From Planctomycetaceae bacterium (lineage in GTDB: Bacteria > Planctomycetota > Planctomycetia > Planctomycetales > Planctomycetaceae), in NCBI GenBank assembly GCA_020426065.1, contig JAGQQT010000063.1:1-12379 (forward strand): a DNA stretch of 12,379 nucleotides, given 5' to 3'. The notes beneath the pieces were generated by a model. The model searched no databases. It saw only the letters and a list, made by a program, of their open reading frames with translations, and was not told the origin of the DNA. A program made the translations under genes and the position numbers. Of this stretch, positions 1 through 7,540 are shown piece after piece (within the stretch, counting starts at the first letter, position 1; the number at the start of each line of letters is the position of its first letter).

Positions 1-240
1 TGGTCGTTGCTGTTTTTTATCGTGATTGGTCTGCTGTCCTGCGAACTGATTCTCTCTGGAATGATTTCCCGCGAGCGGTTTGGAATCCAGCAGGTGGCGG
101 AGGGATCAGAGTCCTGGGCTGGCATGGATTCACCAGATCATGCCGCCGAACCGGGTTCATTTCCAGTAAATACCGGATCTACAACAAGACCACTTCACAC
201 GACTTCACCGCTCCAGGTTTCAGGGAGTGAATTGAACTGA
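1..240 (+). CDS. C-terminal tail of a probable BatA-like membrane protein (partial, 5' end missing)
   Basis: The reading frame is open from the first base and stops with TGA at 238-240, so only the last 79 residues are present. They begin with a hydrophobic segment of about 20 residues (WSLLFFIVIGLLSCELILSG), followed by a basic patch (SRERFG) and a roughly 50-residue polar tail rich in Ser, Thr, Gly and Pro. A C-terminal membrane anchor directly upstream of a VWA/GATase-like gene is the usual arrangement of BatA-like (aerotolerance-regulator N-terminal domain) proteins in planctomycete MoxR clusters. The stop overlaps the next start by one base (TGATG), which implies translational coupling. 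The membrane anchor is visible in the sequence; the BatA identity is inferred from gene order, because the diagnostic N-terminal domain lies outside the window. Confidence 0.65.
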   Translation, partial: WSLLFFIVIGLLSCELILSGMISRERFGIQQVAEGSESWAGMDSPDHAAEPGSFPVNTGSTTRPLHTTSPLQVSGSELN

Positions 241-3023
241 TGCCGAATGCCTCTCAGCAAAATCTGGAATACCTTTCCTGGGAAGGGCCACTCAGTCTGG
301 GGCCAGCTGTTCTGCTGGGAATGGTGCTGGCATTGCTGTTTGCCTGGTCTTTGTATCGGGAGCGGCGAATTCTGGGACCAAAGCTGACGAGCCTGTTTCT
401 GGTTCTCCGCATGGTTGTTCTGGTAACCCTGTTCTGGATGTTGCTGGCTCCCACGAGCGTGCAGGTTCAGAAGACGAAGATCCCCCGACAGGTTACGCTC
501 GCACTGGATCAGAGTGGGAGCATGAACCTTGTTGATGTTCCCGGCAAAGCAGATCAGGCTCGCTGGGAAATGGCGGCTGACTCTGAGTTCACTCGCCCAC
601 TGGCCAGAATTGATGCGGCAATCACGGCGACCGCCCAGGCGGATCTCGAATTGAAGGGGGCACTGGCCGCGATCGCCGCTCATCGTTCCGAGGAGACGAT
701 TCATCAGGCCTTGTTGAGAGTGGGGCAGGCGCTGGAACAGGCTACTGGTCAACTCAAGCAACTCGCAGAGGCAGGACTGCCTGAATCGATCGTGCAGCAG
801 ATTTATCGGGAACAGTCAGCTTATTCTGCCGGGCAGTTTGGCAGCTTTCAGGAATTGCTGCTTTCCATCCGCAAAGGCCGAACCCCCCAGGAACAGAGCT
901 GGCGGGAAAGTCTGGTTGATCTGCAGTTCCAGCTGGTTGACCGCATGCGTCATCTCCAGATTCTGGCAGAGACTTTGTCAGAACAGACTACGGTTTCCAC
1001 AGAGATTCCAGAAAATCAACCGCAGTTGTCCCGGAGTGAACATGCCAGGAGTGTGCTCGAACAGCTGCAGGCCTCCGTTCTGGAACGCTTGCGGGAGCAG
1101 GTTGATTTTCGTTTTGTGACCTTTGAAAAACAAATTCAGCAGCAGTCAGGTAATTTGCCTCCCGCTCAATCCACTCAGCAGAAAAATCCGACTGAGCGTC
1201 TTGAGGATCAGGAGTCGAGCACGAATCTAAGCGGGGTACTCGATGAGCTGCTCAGGACATCTGAGGGACCTGGTCCCGCAGCACTGTTTCTGATCAGCGA
1301 TGTGGCTCATAACCAGCCGGAAACCGAACCGCCGGGAGAAGTGGTTCTGCGGTCGGGTTCCCTGCCAATTTATGTCGTTCCAATTGGCAATACCAATCGG
1401 GTTCGCGATCTGGCAATTCAAGCGGTGAGTGCCCCCCAGGTTGCCATGCGGAATGATGACATCGTCATTGAAGTGAAACTGGAAGGTTATGAGTTTGCCG
1501 GTCAGAAGTGCCTGGTGGAATTACTGCAGCAAGGGCAGGCACTCGATTTTCGGGAAGTCGCTCTGGAAAGCGATTTCGTTTCTCGAGTCGTCCGCTTTGA
1601 ACGATTGCTGCCCGAAGTAGGCAAGCAGACATTTCAGATTGCGGTGCGTCCATTGCCGGATGAAGCCACAGAAGAGAATAACTACGCCGAATTCGATGTG
1701 AATGTGACCCGCAGTGATCTGAAAATCCTGCTGGCCGATTCGCTGCCTCGCTGGGAATATCGCTACCTGACTCAACTGTTTCGCCGAGATGCGAAAGTGG
1801 AGTGCGATGAGTTGCTGTTTCATCCTCGACTCATTGCCACCGGACGGAGAGCGGAGTCTCAGGCATTACCCGAGACCGTTGAGGATTGGGATCAGTACGA
1901 TGTCGTGATCCTGGGTGATCTCGCCCCCGAACAGTTCTCCAGGGCCGCTCAGCTTTCACTGCAGGAGTATCTTCAGCAGCGTGGAGGGACTCTGATTGTG
2001 ATTGCCGGTCAAAACGCGATGCCGGATCGGTTTGTCCGTGAACCATTCATGGAATGGTTGCCGGTGACCCGCAGAGACTCCAGTACATCGCTGCAGTCCG
2101 ACTATGCTTTTCAACTGACGCGAGAAGGTCAGGATCATGCGGCGTTGATGATCGGAGAGTCAAAAGAACAAACCGCACTGGCCTGGGAATTCGTGAATCA
2201 GTTTGCTCCCCTGCATGATCTTTCCGAATGGCGGGTTCCAAAGCCTTCGGCCGAAACTCTGATTTCAGCGGTCTCCCGACAGGATCCTTCCCTGAAGGGA
2301 AATGAGAGTGCATTTTTGACCTGGCAGCCATTGGGCAGAGGGCGGGTGATTTATCTTGCCGGACCGGAAACCTATCGTCTGCGTTTCCTGCGTGGGGACT
2401 CACTGCATTATCGATTCTGGGGCCAGCTGATGCGATGGGCGATAGCCTCCGAGATGGGAGTGGGGACGGAATTCGTCCGAATTTCAACCGAGAAAACCCG
2501 TTACTCACCTCAGGAAACCGTCCATGTAACCGTGCAATTCCAAAGTGAAGAAGGAACGCCAATTCAGGATGACATGCTGTCTCTAAAGATCAGTTCCCGT
2601 TCACTGGAACGTTCTGTGCCACTCGTCCAGAGGGAAGGGATTCCAGGCGAGTATCGAGCGGAGATCCTGCCGCTGCCGGCGGGCGTTTATCGAATTGAAC
2701 CACAGGGAGATGCCATTACACCGCTCATTGCCCTGGATGAAGCGGATGCTCAGGCCAGTTTTACCGTGCTGGCAGACCGTCCCCTGGAAATGGCAGATAC
2801 CCGTTTGAATCTGGGACTGGCGACTCAACTGGCCGAAGTTTCCCAGGGGCTTGTCATCCCTCCCACTGCCATGGGAACCATTCTGCAACTGCTGGATCTG
2901 AATCCTTTGGAAACGGAAAAGACTCTTCGCGTGCCGTTGTGGCAGCGATGGTTTTATTTATGGATTATTGTCATCAGCCTGACACTCGAATGGTCATACC
3001 GGAAATGGTACGGGCTTTCGTAA
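240..3023 (+). CDS. VWA and glutamine-amidotransferase-like membrane protein (Bat-like)
   Basis: This 927-residue protein is anchored at both ends. Two N-terminal membrane helices (about 21-39 and 51-71) and one C-terminal helix (about 905-920) flank a large, probably extracytoplasmic body. A VWA domain begins at strand 84-90 with D90-Q-S92-G-S94, and its remaining metal-site residues fit T328 (STNLSG) and D354 (FLISD). Between the DxSxS loop and the first VWA helix (near R265) lies a helical insertion of about 160 residues. A CARDB/Ig-like beta region (about 390-490) follows, then a class I GATase-like fold with RWEYRY (504-509), a strand DVVILGD from 554, and GGTLIVIAG from 582. No nucleophile Cys is seen there, so amidotransferase activity is unlikely. 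A beta domain (about 745-870) precedes the last helix. The start ATG overlaps the upstream stop, with GGGAG at 223-227. It is likely part of a MoxR-linked envelope complex; its partners are inferred. Confidence 0.85.
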   Translation: MPNASQQNLEYLSWEGPLSLGPAVLLGMVLALLFAWSLYRERRILGPKLTSLFLVLRMVVLVTLFWMLLAPTSVQVQKTKIPRQVTLALDQSGSMNLVDVPGKADQARWEMAADSEFTRPLARIDAAITATAQADLELKGALAAIAAHRSEETIHQALLRVGQALEQATGQLKQLAEAGLPESIVQQIYREQSAYSAGQFGSFQELLLSIRKGRTPQEQSWRESLVDLQFQLVDRMRHLQILAETLSEQTTVSTEIPENQPQLSRSEHARSVLEQLQASVLERLREQVDFRFVTFEKQIQQQSGNLPPAQSTQQKNPTERLEDQESSTNLSGVLDELLRTSEGPGPAALFLISDVAHNQPETEPPGEVVLRSGSLPIYVVPIGNTNRVRDLAIQAVSAPQVAMRNDDIVIEVKLEGYEFAGQKCLVELLQQGQALDFREVALESDFVSRVVRFERLLPEVGKQTFQIAVRPLPDEATEENNYAEFDVNVTRSDLKILLADSLPRWEYRYLTQLFRRDAKVECDELLFHPRLIATGRRAESQALPETVEDWDQYDVVILGDLAPEQFSRAAQLSLQEYLQQRGGTLIVIAGQNAMPDRFVREPFMEWLPVTRRDSSTSLQSDYAFQLTREGQDHAALMIGESKEQTALAWEFVNQFAPLHDLSEWRVPKPSAETLISAVSRQDPSLKGNESAFLTWQPLGRGRVIYLAGPETYRLRFLRGDSLHYRFWGQLMRWAIASEMGVGTEFVRISTEKTRYSPQETVHVTVQFQSEEGTPIQDDMLSLKISSRSLERSVPLVQREGIPGEYRAEILPLPAGVYRIEPQGDAITPLIALDEADAQASFTVLADRPLEMADTRLNLGLATQLAEVSQGLVIPPTAMGTILQLLDLNPLETEKTLRVPLWQRWFYLWIIVISLTLEWSYRKWYGLS

Positions 3024-3056
3024 ATCAGGGTTTCATTCATGTGATGTGAGAGAATT

Positions 3057-4010
3057 ATGTCTCAGATCAGTCATTCCCGCCCATTGCCAGCCGTTATTGA
3101 GCGGACACTGCATCAGGTACGCTGGTATGCCATTGGAATTGCGATTGTTGAGTCCGTGGCCATCAGCGCAGCAGTCTTTATTGGCCTGCTGATTCTGGCG
3201 ATGACGCTGGACTGGATTATGACGATCTCCGAAAGTGGTGTCCGAACTCTGATCTCCGGGATCGTATATGCCGTCAGTGCCGCTGTGCTGAGTGGAAATC
3301 TGTGGAGCCGAATCAGCCGTGTGCTGACGAATCGTCAGCTTTCGATGAGAATCGACCGCCAGATTCCCCAGCTCGAAGAACGCTGGTCAACGGTCGTGCA
3401 GCTGAATGGAACGAATGGCCGTCCGGTACCACCGTTGCAGCAGCAGATGCTGTCTCAAGTGACCAGTGAAGCGGTGGCACTGTCGAGTCTGGTTGAGCCA
3501 CGCCAGATCAGTCGCTCGGAGACGCTTAAGTCTGCCCTGGTTGCTATGGTAATGGCCATCCTGCTCCTGGCAGGCTTTCTGTCAATCCACTGGCAGCAGA
3601 CGTCCGTTTTGTGGCAGCGCTTCTTTCAGCCCACTCTGTTGCTGACGGCAACTCAGCTGGATGTTGGGGAAGTCGTTTCGCCGCTGGCACGGGGTGAGAT
3701 TGCTGAACTGAAAATCATCCAGTCCGGAGTTCTGCGTCAGCATGGCGTGCTCACAATCGAATATGAGTCGGGGCATGAGGAACAGTTGCGGCTGAATCCG
3801 GAGGCCGATCTTCCCGAGCATTTTGTGCACTCTCTGCGGGCAGGGGAAACGTTCCGTTTCCGTTTTGCAGCTGGAGATGCCCTCACCGAATGGCATTCGA
3901 TCCGTGTTATCGATGCACCGGATTTCGAGCAGGTGGAACTGACGGTCATTGCACCTGAATACACCGGTCAGGAGCCTCACACAAAACGTCCATCCTGCCC
4001 AGACATTTGA
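3057..4010 (+). CDS. DUF4175-like membrane protein, N-terminal part (separated by frame change)
   Basis: The 317-residue product has three membrane helices (about 26-51, 63-83 and 158-178). The stretch between the second and third carries the family-like pattern MRIDRQIPQLEERWSTVV (97-114). A beta-rich extracytoplasmic domain (about 195-305) ends in the motif APEYTGQEP, typical of the junction between two beta domains in DUF4175-like proteins. After K310 the frame gives only seven unrelated residues before TGA at 4008-4010, while the -1 frame continues the family pattern directly into the next entry. Read across the shift, a single protein of about 1494 residues would result. The gene starts 33 bases after the previous stop, with only a weak purine stretch (GAGAG, 3048-3052) ahead of ATG. 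It could be a real split gene, a frameshift mutation, a sequencing error, or the zero-frame product of programmed frameshifting; this window cannot decide. The family call rests on topology and motif layout recalled from memory. Confidence 0.75.
   Translation: MSQISHSRPLPAVIERTLHQVRWYAIGIAIVESVAISAAVFIGLLILAMTLDWIMTISESGVRTLISGIVYAVSAAVLSGNLWSRISRVLTNRQLSMRIDRQIPQLEERWSTVVQLNGTNGRPVPPLQQQMLSQVTSEAVALSSLVEPRQISRSETLKSALVAMVMAILLLAGFLSIHWQQTSVLWQRFFQPTLLLTATQLDVGEVVSPLARGEIAELKIIQSGVLRQHGVLTIEYESGHEEQLRLNPEADLPEHFVHSLRAGETFRFRFAAGDALTEWHSIRVIDAPDFEQVELTVIAPEYTGQEPHTKRPSCPDI
3970..4010 (+). other. Frame change site within the DUF4175-like gene
   Basis: The zero-frame codons ACA AAA CGT (3981-3989) contain the tetramer A_AAA (3983-3986). 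Slipping back one base at AAA (3984-3986) continues with ACG TCC ATC CTG and joins the downstream 3986-7540 frame without a stop. An AGGAG sequence (3970-3974) lies eight bases upstream of the tetramer, resembling the Shine-Dalgarno-like stimulators of bacterial -1 frameshifting. The zero-frame TGA (4008-4010) overlaps a possible TTG start (4007-4009). The simplest alternative is loss of one A from this short run, by mutation or by read error. Confidence 0.7.
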
Positions 4011-7000
4011 GTGTCCTGCAGGGAAGCCATGTCAGGCTGAGATTTCTTCCTACCGAACAACTGCGTTCGTTTGAACTGAATGTGATGTTCTCTCCCGATC
4101 AGGCAGAGGCGGTCAGTAAGACCCTGCTGCTGCAGAGCGGGGTCGAGGGCTGGTATGAATTCGAAACCCAGCTGACAGAGGATCTCAAACTGACTCCCCA
4201 TATGATCAGTCGGGAAGGTCTGGCTGGGGAACTGACCCGCAGTTGTACTCTCCATGTCCTGGTTGACAAGCAGCCAATTGCCCGGGTTGTCGGTTCGCAG
4301 GATGAACGGGCCATGGCAACGGATGACCAGCTGGAATTTCGCCTGGAAGCCCATGATGACTTCGCTGTTCAAAAAGCGACCCTGGTGATTTATTCAGAAA
4401 CCGAAATGGATGAGCAGGGAATGCCGAAGATTCTGGCCACACAGGAAATTGACCTGGGTGATCAGCAGGGGCAAAAAACGGTTTCTGTTGATGTCGCCTT
4501 CGATCTGAAATCACTCGATCTCGCTGTCGGTGAAAACATCAGTTATGCCGTGCGGGTGGAGGATAATCGGGATTTGACGCTGGACGATGAACGGATTCAA
4601 CGTACCGATTCCGGTTTCGAAAAGATGGCAGCCGAGCAGAATGCTCCTGGAGAAGATGCTTCACCCCAAGCGAATCAGGGACAATCAGGTGAAGCCAATG
4701 ACTCTTCTGCCCAGGCTGGCAACAGGATCGCAGGAGAGCAGAATGACCTGGCCGCTCAAATGCTGAAAGATCGGCGGAATGAGAATGAACCGACATTGTC
4801 CGGTTCCCGGAACAGCAGCGAATCTCAACCGCAAGGTGTCCCTGCCAAGCAGCCTGGAGAAGACATTCCCAAGCCAGCAGGTTCCGGAGCAGATACTTCT
4901 CCGGCAGGATCATCCACTGGGGAAAACGAAAGTGAGCGGTCCATGGAATCCGGAACCGGAAAGGGGAACCCGGACATCCCGCCCGCGGTCCGGTCGAGTG
5001 AAGATGTTCCTGCTGGGACTGGAAGTTCCGATCAGAATCGTCCGGCTGGTTCTTCTGAAATGTCAGCGAATTCAAAGAATTCACAGGCTGGAAAGAATCA
5101 GAACGGAACGCGACCTCCTGCTCCAGCGCGGAATCAGCAGAATCCCAACCCCGTCACTTCTTCTGAACAGCAGGACAATGAACGTGGAGATGACCAGAGT
5201 CCTCCGCCCGATTTGAACTTTTTCAATCGGCTTGCCCAGCAGGGGGAGACCCGTCGGATGAAAATCCGGATCGCGGAGCGTCTGGTGGCCGTGGTGAAAT
5301 CGGATGAGACTGCAGATGAGCAATTGAGCTTGCGTGAGTGGATCGTTGAACTGGAGAGTAGACTCGGTGAAATGGAAGCGGGCATGACACAACTGACAGA
5401 GCATCAGTTGCGGGATGCTGACCGTCCCGAGCTGATGAAACTGCTCGATGAACAGTTTGGCCAGATTGAGCAGGATGTGGCCAAACTGCGGGAGCAGACC
5501 AAAGAGACCCGCTTTGCGTTTGTCGGGCTGCAGATGATGGAAATCTCACGCATGCATATCTCTCCTGCTCGTGACTTTCTGTTTCGCGCGACTCATCAGC
5601 CGGATTCGGTTGATTCTCTTCTGGAACGCTCGCAGCGCCACGTGATCCGGGCTCGAGAACTTCTGCAGGCATTGCTGATGCGATACGACCGCGTGGAGCG
5701 GGAACGGAAAACCGCCAAGGCGCTTGAAGAAGGCATTCACCGCTATGATGTTTATGTGGAAAAAGCACATCAGTTAATGCGGGAAGCAACACAGAACAGG
5801 AATCCACTCGACAGAAAAATGGCGGTAGTGACGGTCGATCAGGATTATCTGGATCGGTATGCAGAGGTTCGTCGTTTACGGCGGGAAATGCTGCGGGAAT
5901 TTTCCCAGTTGCTGGCCGATGATCCACGTCTGCTTTCCCGATTTCTGGGTCTGGTACAAAGACGGGGATCTTCCCTTCGCAACCAGTTATCAGACCTGCA
6001 TGAGAGGCAGGAAGAGATTGCCCGGGAACTGTCTGGCTGGAATGCCATCGAACCTGATCAGCGTGACGATTTGTGGGTCGTTGTCCTTGAACTGCGTTTG
6101 TATGCCATTGATGAATTGACCAAACAGATCTCCGAATTCGCTGAACGGGCCAAATCCCAGCTCCCTTTGCGGCTGGAGAATTCCCATGATCTGGCCAATA
6201 AATTCCTGCAGCAGATTGATGAACTGGATGTCACTGCACGTCAGTCTGAAGAAACGCTTCAGAAGTGGATGCAGACTGCCGAGGCATCCGATGCTGAACT
6301 TCTGAGGAAGCTGTCGGAGTTGATGCAGTCCCAGCAGGCAGGTGTGCGTCGGAGTCTGGATCGACTCGGTTTTGAATTCGAGGGAACGGAAGATGTCACA
6401 GAATACGTTGATAATCGACGGCTTGAACTCCAGGGGTTGCAGGATCTGATTGATAACTGGCATCAGATTGTGAAGTCAACAACAGAGAAGAATTATTCCC
6501 GTCTGGCCAATCAGGACCAGATTCGCTTGACAATTGAGACAGAGGACCTCCGCTCGCAAATGCAGGGAATTGAGGAAGATCTGGAATTACAGTTCCAGCA
6601 GGAAGCGGAAACAGACCTGCCTGAAGAGATTGCTGATCTGATTCATGCTCTGAAGCGGGAAATGGAGTCGATTACTCTAGTCCAGCAGTCGAGCACGTTC
6701 CGGCTGGAAGCACAGCAACTCGTCCAGGCAGAAGATCGTCTGAATGCAGCACTGGAACATTTTGCCCGGGCAGAAGAACTGTTTGATGCCATGCGCCGGA
6801 AGGTGATCGAATATCTGGATGAAGCAGAGGTGAGAAATCCCAATATTGCCGATCTGGAAGATCCCACGCTCGATCGTTTCCTGGCTCAACTGGAGCGGGA
6901 ACCGGGAATTGATGCATTGCTTGGCATCCCGAATCGTCCCCGTAACCTGAGGGAACTGACTGATCTGTTTACCTCTCGCGGTTCGGCGACATCTGATCTG

Positions 7001-7540
7001 GAGATGGCGAATCAGGAATCGCGAAACCGGACGAAAGAAATGATACAGATGGAGCAGAAGAAAACTGCTCAGTCTGGTCAGAACGGAGAACAGCAGCCAA
7101 ATTCCAGAGAGCAGGAGAGCGAGGAAGAACGGGTTGAACGCGAACAGGCTGAGCAGCGAATGAAGGAGATGCTGGATGAGTCAGTCAAGTCGATTGAAGA
7201 CCAGTTGAAAATGCAGAACCTCAGCCCCCAGGAGCGAGAGCGTCTTCAGCAGCTGAAAAAAGAACTGCAGAAGCTTCAACAGCAATCGACACAGCAGACG
7301 GCAGATGCTGCACGCTGGCAGCAGTTTGCTGAGGCAGACCAGTTGCAGCAGGCTGTTCGTGCCATTGCCCGAGGAGAGCCTGTCCCGGATGAACAGTGGA
7401 ATCGGGTCCTGTCCACTCTGGCTGAAGGTCTCTGGCAGATGAAGGGGGATCTGACTCCGGAAGAGTATCGCAAAGCGATTGAACAATACCAGGGAGTTTT
7501 GCGTCAACTGACTCAACCAGAACAGGAGGATCGGCAATGA
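4007..7540 (+). CDS. DUF4175-like protein, C-terminal part: beta domain, disordered linker, long coiled coil
   Basis: The open frame from TTG at 4007 gives 1177 residues, though in-frame coding similarity probably begins further upstream, near 3986. Residues 1-200 form a beta domain ending with the DUF4175-like pattern LEAHDDFAVQKATLVIY. Residues 208-401 are a low-complexity Ser/Gly/Gln/Asn/Pro/Glu linker. From 402 to the end the chain is almost entirely charged helix rich in Glu, Gln, Arg and Leu, consistent with long coiled coils. The tail (about 1110-1170) is again a folded-looking helical segment with the pattern LTPEEYRKAIEQY. No membrane helix or signal peptide exists in this part, so it needs the 3057-4010 segment for membrane placement. 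The TTG overlaps the preceding TGA by four bases (TTGA), so coupled re-initiation is formally possible, but TTG has no good Shine-Dalgarno sequence close by. The next in-frame ATG is at 4085. The stop overlaps the next gene by ATGA. It is probably a scaffold or tether; the function is unknown. Confidence 0.8.
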   Translation: MSVLQGSHVRLRFLPTEQLRSFELNVMFSPDQAEAVSKTLLLQSGVEGWYEFETQLTEDLKLTPHMISREGLAGELTRSCTLHVLVDKQPIARVVGSQDERAMATDDQLEFRLEAHDDFAVQKATLVIYSETEMDEQGMPKILATQEIDLGDQQGQKTVSVDVAFDLKSLDLAVGENISYAVRVEDNRDLTLDDERIQRTDSGFEKMAAEQNAPGEDASPQANQGQSGEANDSSAQAGNRIAGEQNDLAAQMLKDRRNENEPTLSGSRNSSESQPQGVPAKQPGEDIPKPAGSGADTSPAGSSTGENESERSMESGTGKGNPDIPPAVRSSEDVPAGTGSSDQNRPAGSSEMSANSKNSQAGKNQNGTRPPAPARNQQNPNPVTSSEQQDNERGDDQSPPPDLNFFNRLAQQGETRRMKIRIAERLVAVVKSDETADEQLSLREWIVELESRLGEMEAGMTQLTEHQLRDADRPELMKLLDEQFGQIEQDVAKLREQTKETRFAFVGLQMMEISRMHISPARDFLFRATHQPDSVDSLLERSQRHVIRARELLQALLMRYDRVERERKTAKALEEGIHRYDVYVEKAHQLMREATQNRNPLDRKMAVVTVDQDYLDRYAEVRRLRREMLREFSQLLADDPRLLSRFLGLVQRRGSSLRNQLSDLHERQEEIARELSGWNAIEPDQRDDLWVVVLELRLYAIDELTKQISEFAERAKSQLPLRLENSHDLANKFLQQIDELDVTARQSEETLQKWMQTAEASDAELLRKLSELMQSQQAGVRRSLDRLGFEFEGTEDVTEYVDNRRLELQGLQDLIDNWHQIVKSTTEKNYSRLANQDQIRLTIETEDLRSQMQGIEEDLELQFQQEAETDLPEEIADLIHALKREMESITLVQQSSTFRLEAQQLVQAEDRLNAALEHFARAEELFDAMRRKVIEYLDEAEVRNPNIADLEDPTLDRFLAQLEREPGIDALLGIPNRPRNLRELTDLFTSRGSATSDLEMANQESRNRTKEMIQMEQKKTAQSGQNGEQQPNSREQESEEERVEREQAEQRMKEMLDESVKSIEDQLKMQNLSPQERERLQQLKKELQKLQQQSTQQTADAARWQQFAEADQLQQAVRAIARGEPVPDEQWNRVLSTLAEGLWQMKGDLTPEEYRKAIEQYQGVLRQLTQPEQEDRQ
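4628..5209 (+). other. Low-complexity linker-coding stretch
   Basis: This stretch encodes residues 208-401 of the downstream DUF4175-like part. It is dominated by Ser, Gly, Gln, Asn, Pro, Glu and Ala with few hydrophobic residues, so it should be disordered. It separates the beta domain from the coiled-coil half. No exact tandem unit is apparent; recurring short words (PAGSS, SGADTS, AGSSTGE) suggest drift of simple sequence. A second + frame is open through much of it, which I regard as a by-product of composition. Confidence 0.75.
7524..7530 (+). promoter_or_regulatory. Strong ribosome binding site for the toroid gene
   Basis: AGGAGGA sits six bases before the ATG at 7537, inside the last codons of the preceding gene. 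It is the best Shine-Dalgarno match in the window and fixes this start. It also means the toroid protein can be translated independently of how many ribosomes complete the very long upstream gene. Confidence 0.85.

Noticed and set aside
195..761. Open frame of 188 codons on the - strand
   Set aside because: It is antisense to the VWA/GATase-like gene, with a composition rich in Gln, His and Arg typical of a shadow frame and no family pattern.
3024..3056. Possible promoter between the VWA and DUF4175-like genes
   Set aside because: Thirty-three bases with no clear -35/-10 pair and no hairpin; it is simply a short intergenic gap.
4779..5216. Second + strand open frame in the linker region
   Set aside because: It coincides with the low-complexity linker, where simple composition removes stops. 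It has no domain and no ribosome site.
5223..5927. Open frame of 234 codons on the - strand
   Set aside because: It is opposite the coiled-coil coding region. The Pro/Ser/His/Arg-rich translation reflects the complement of Glu/Gln-rich codons.
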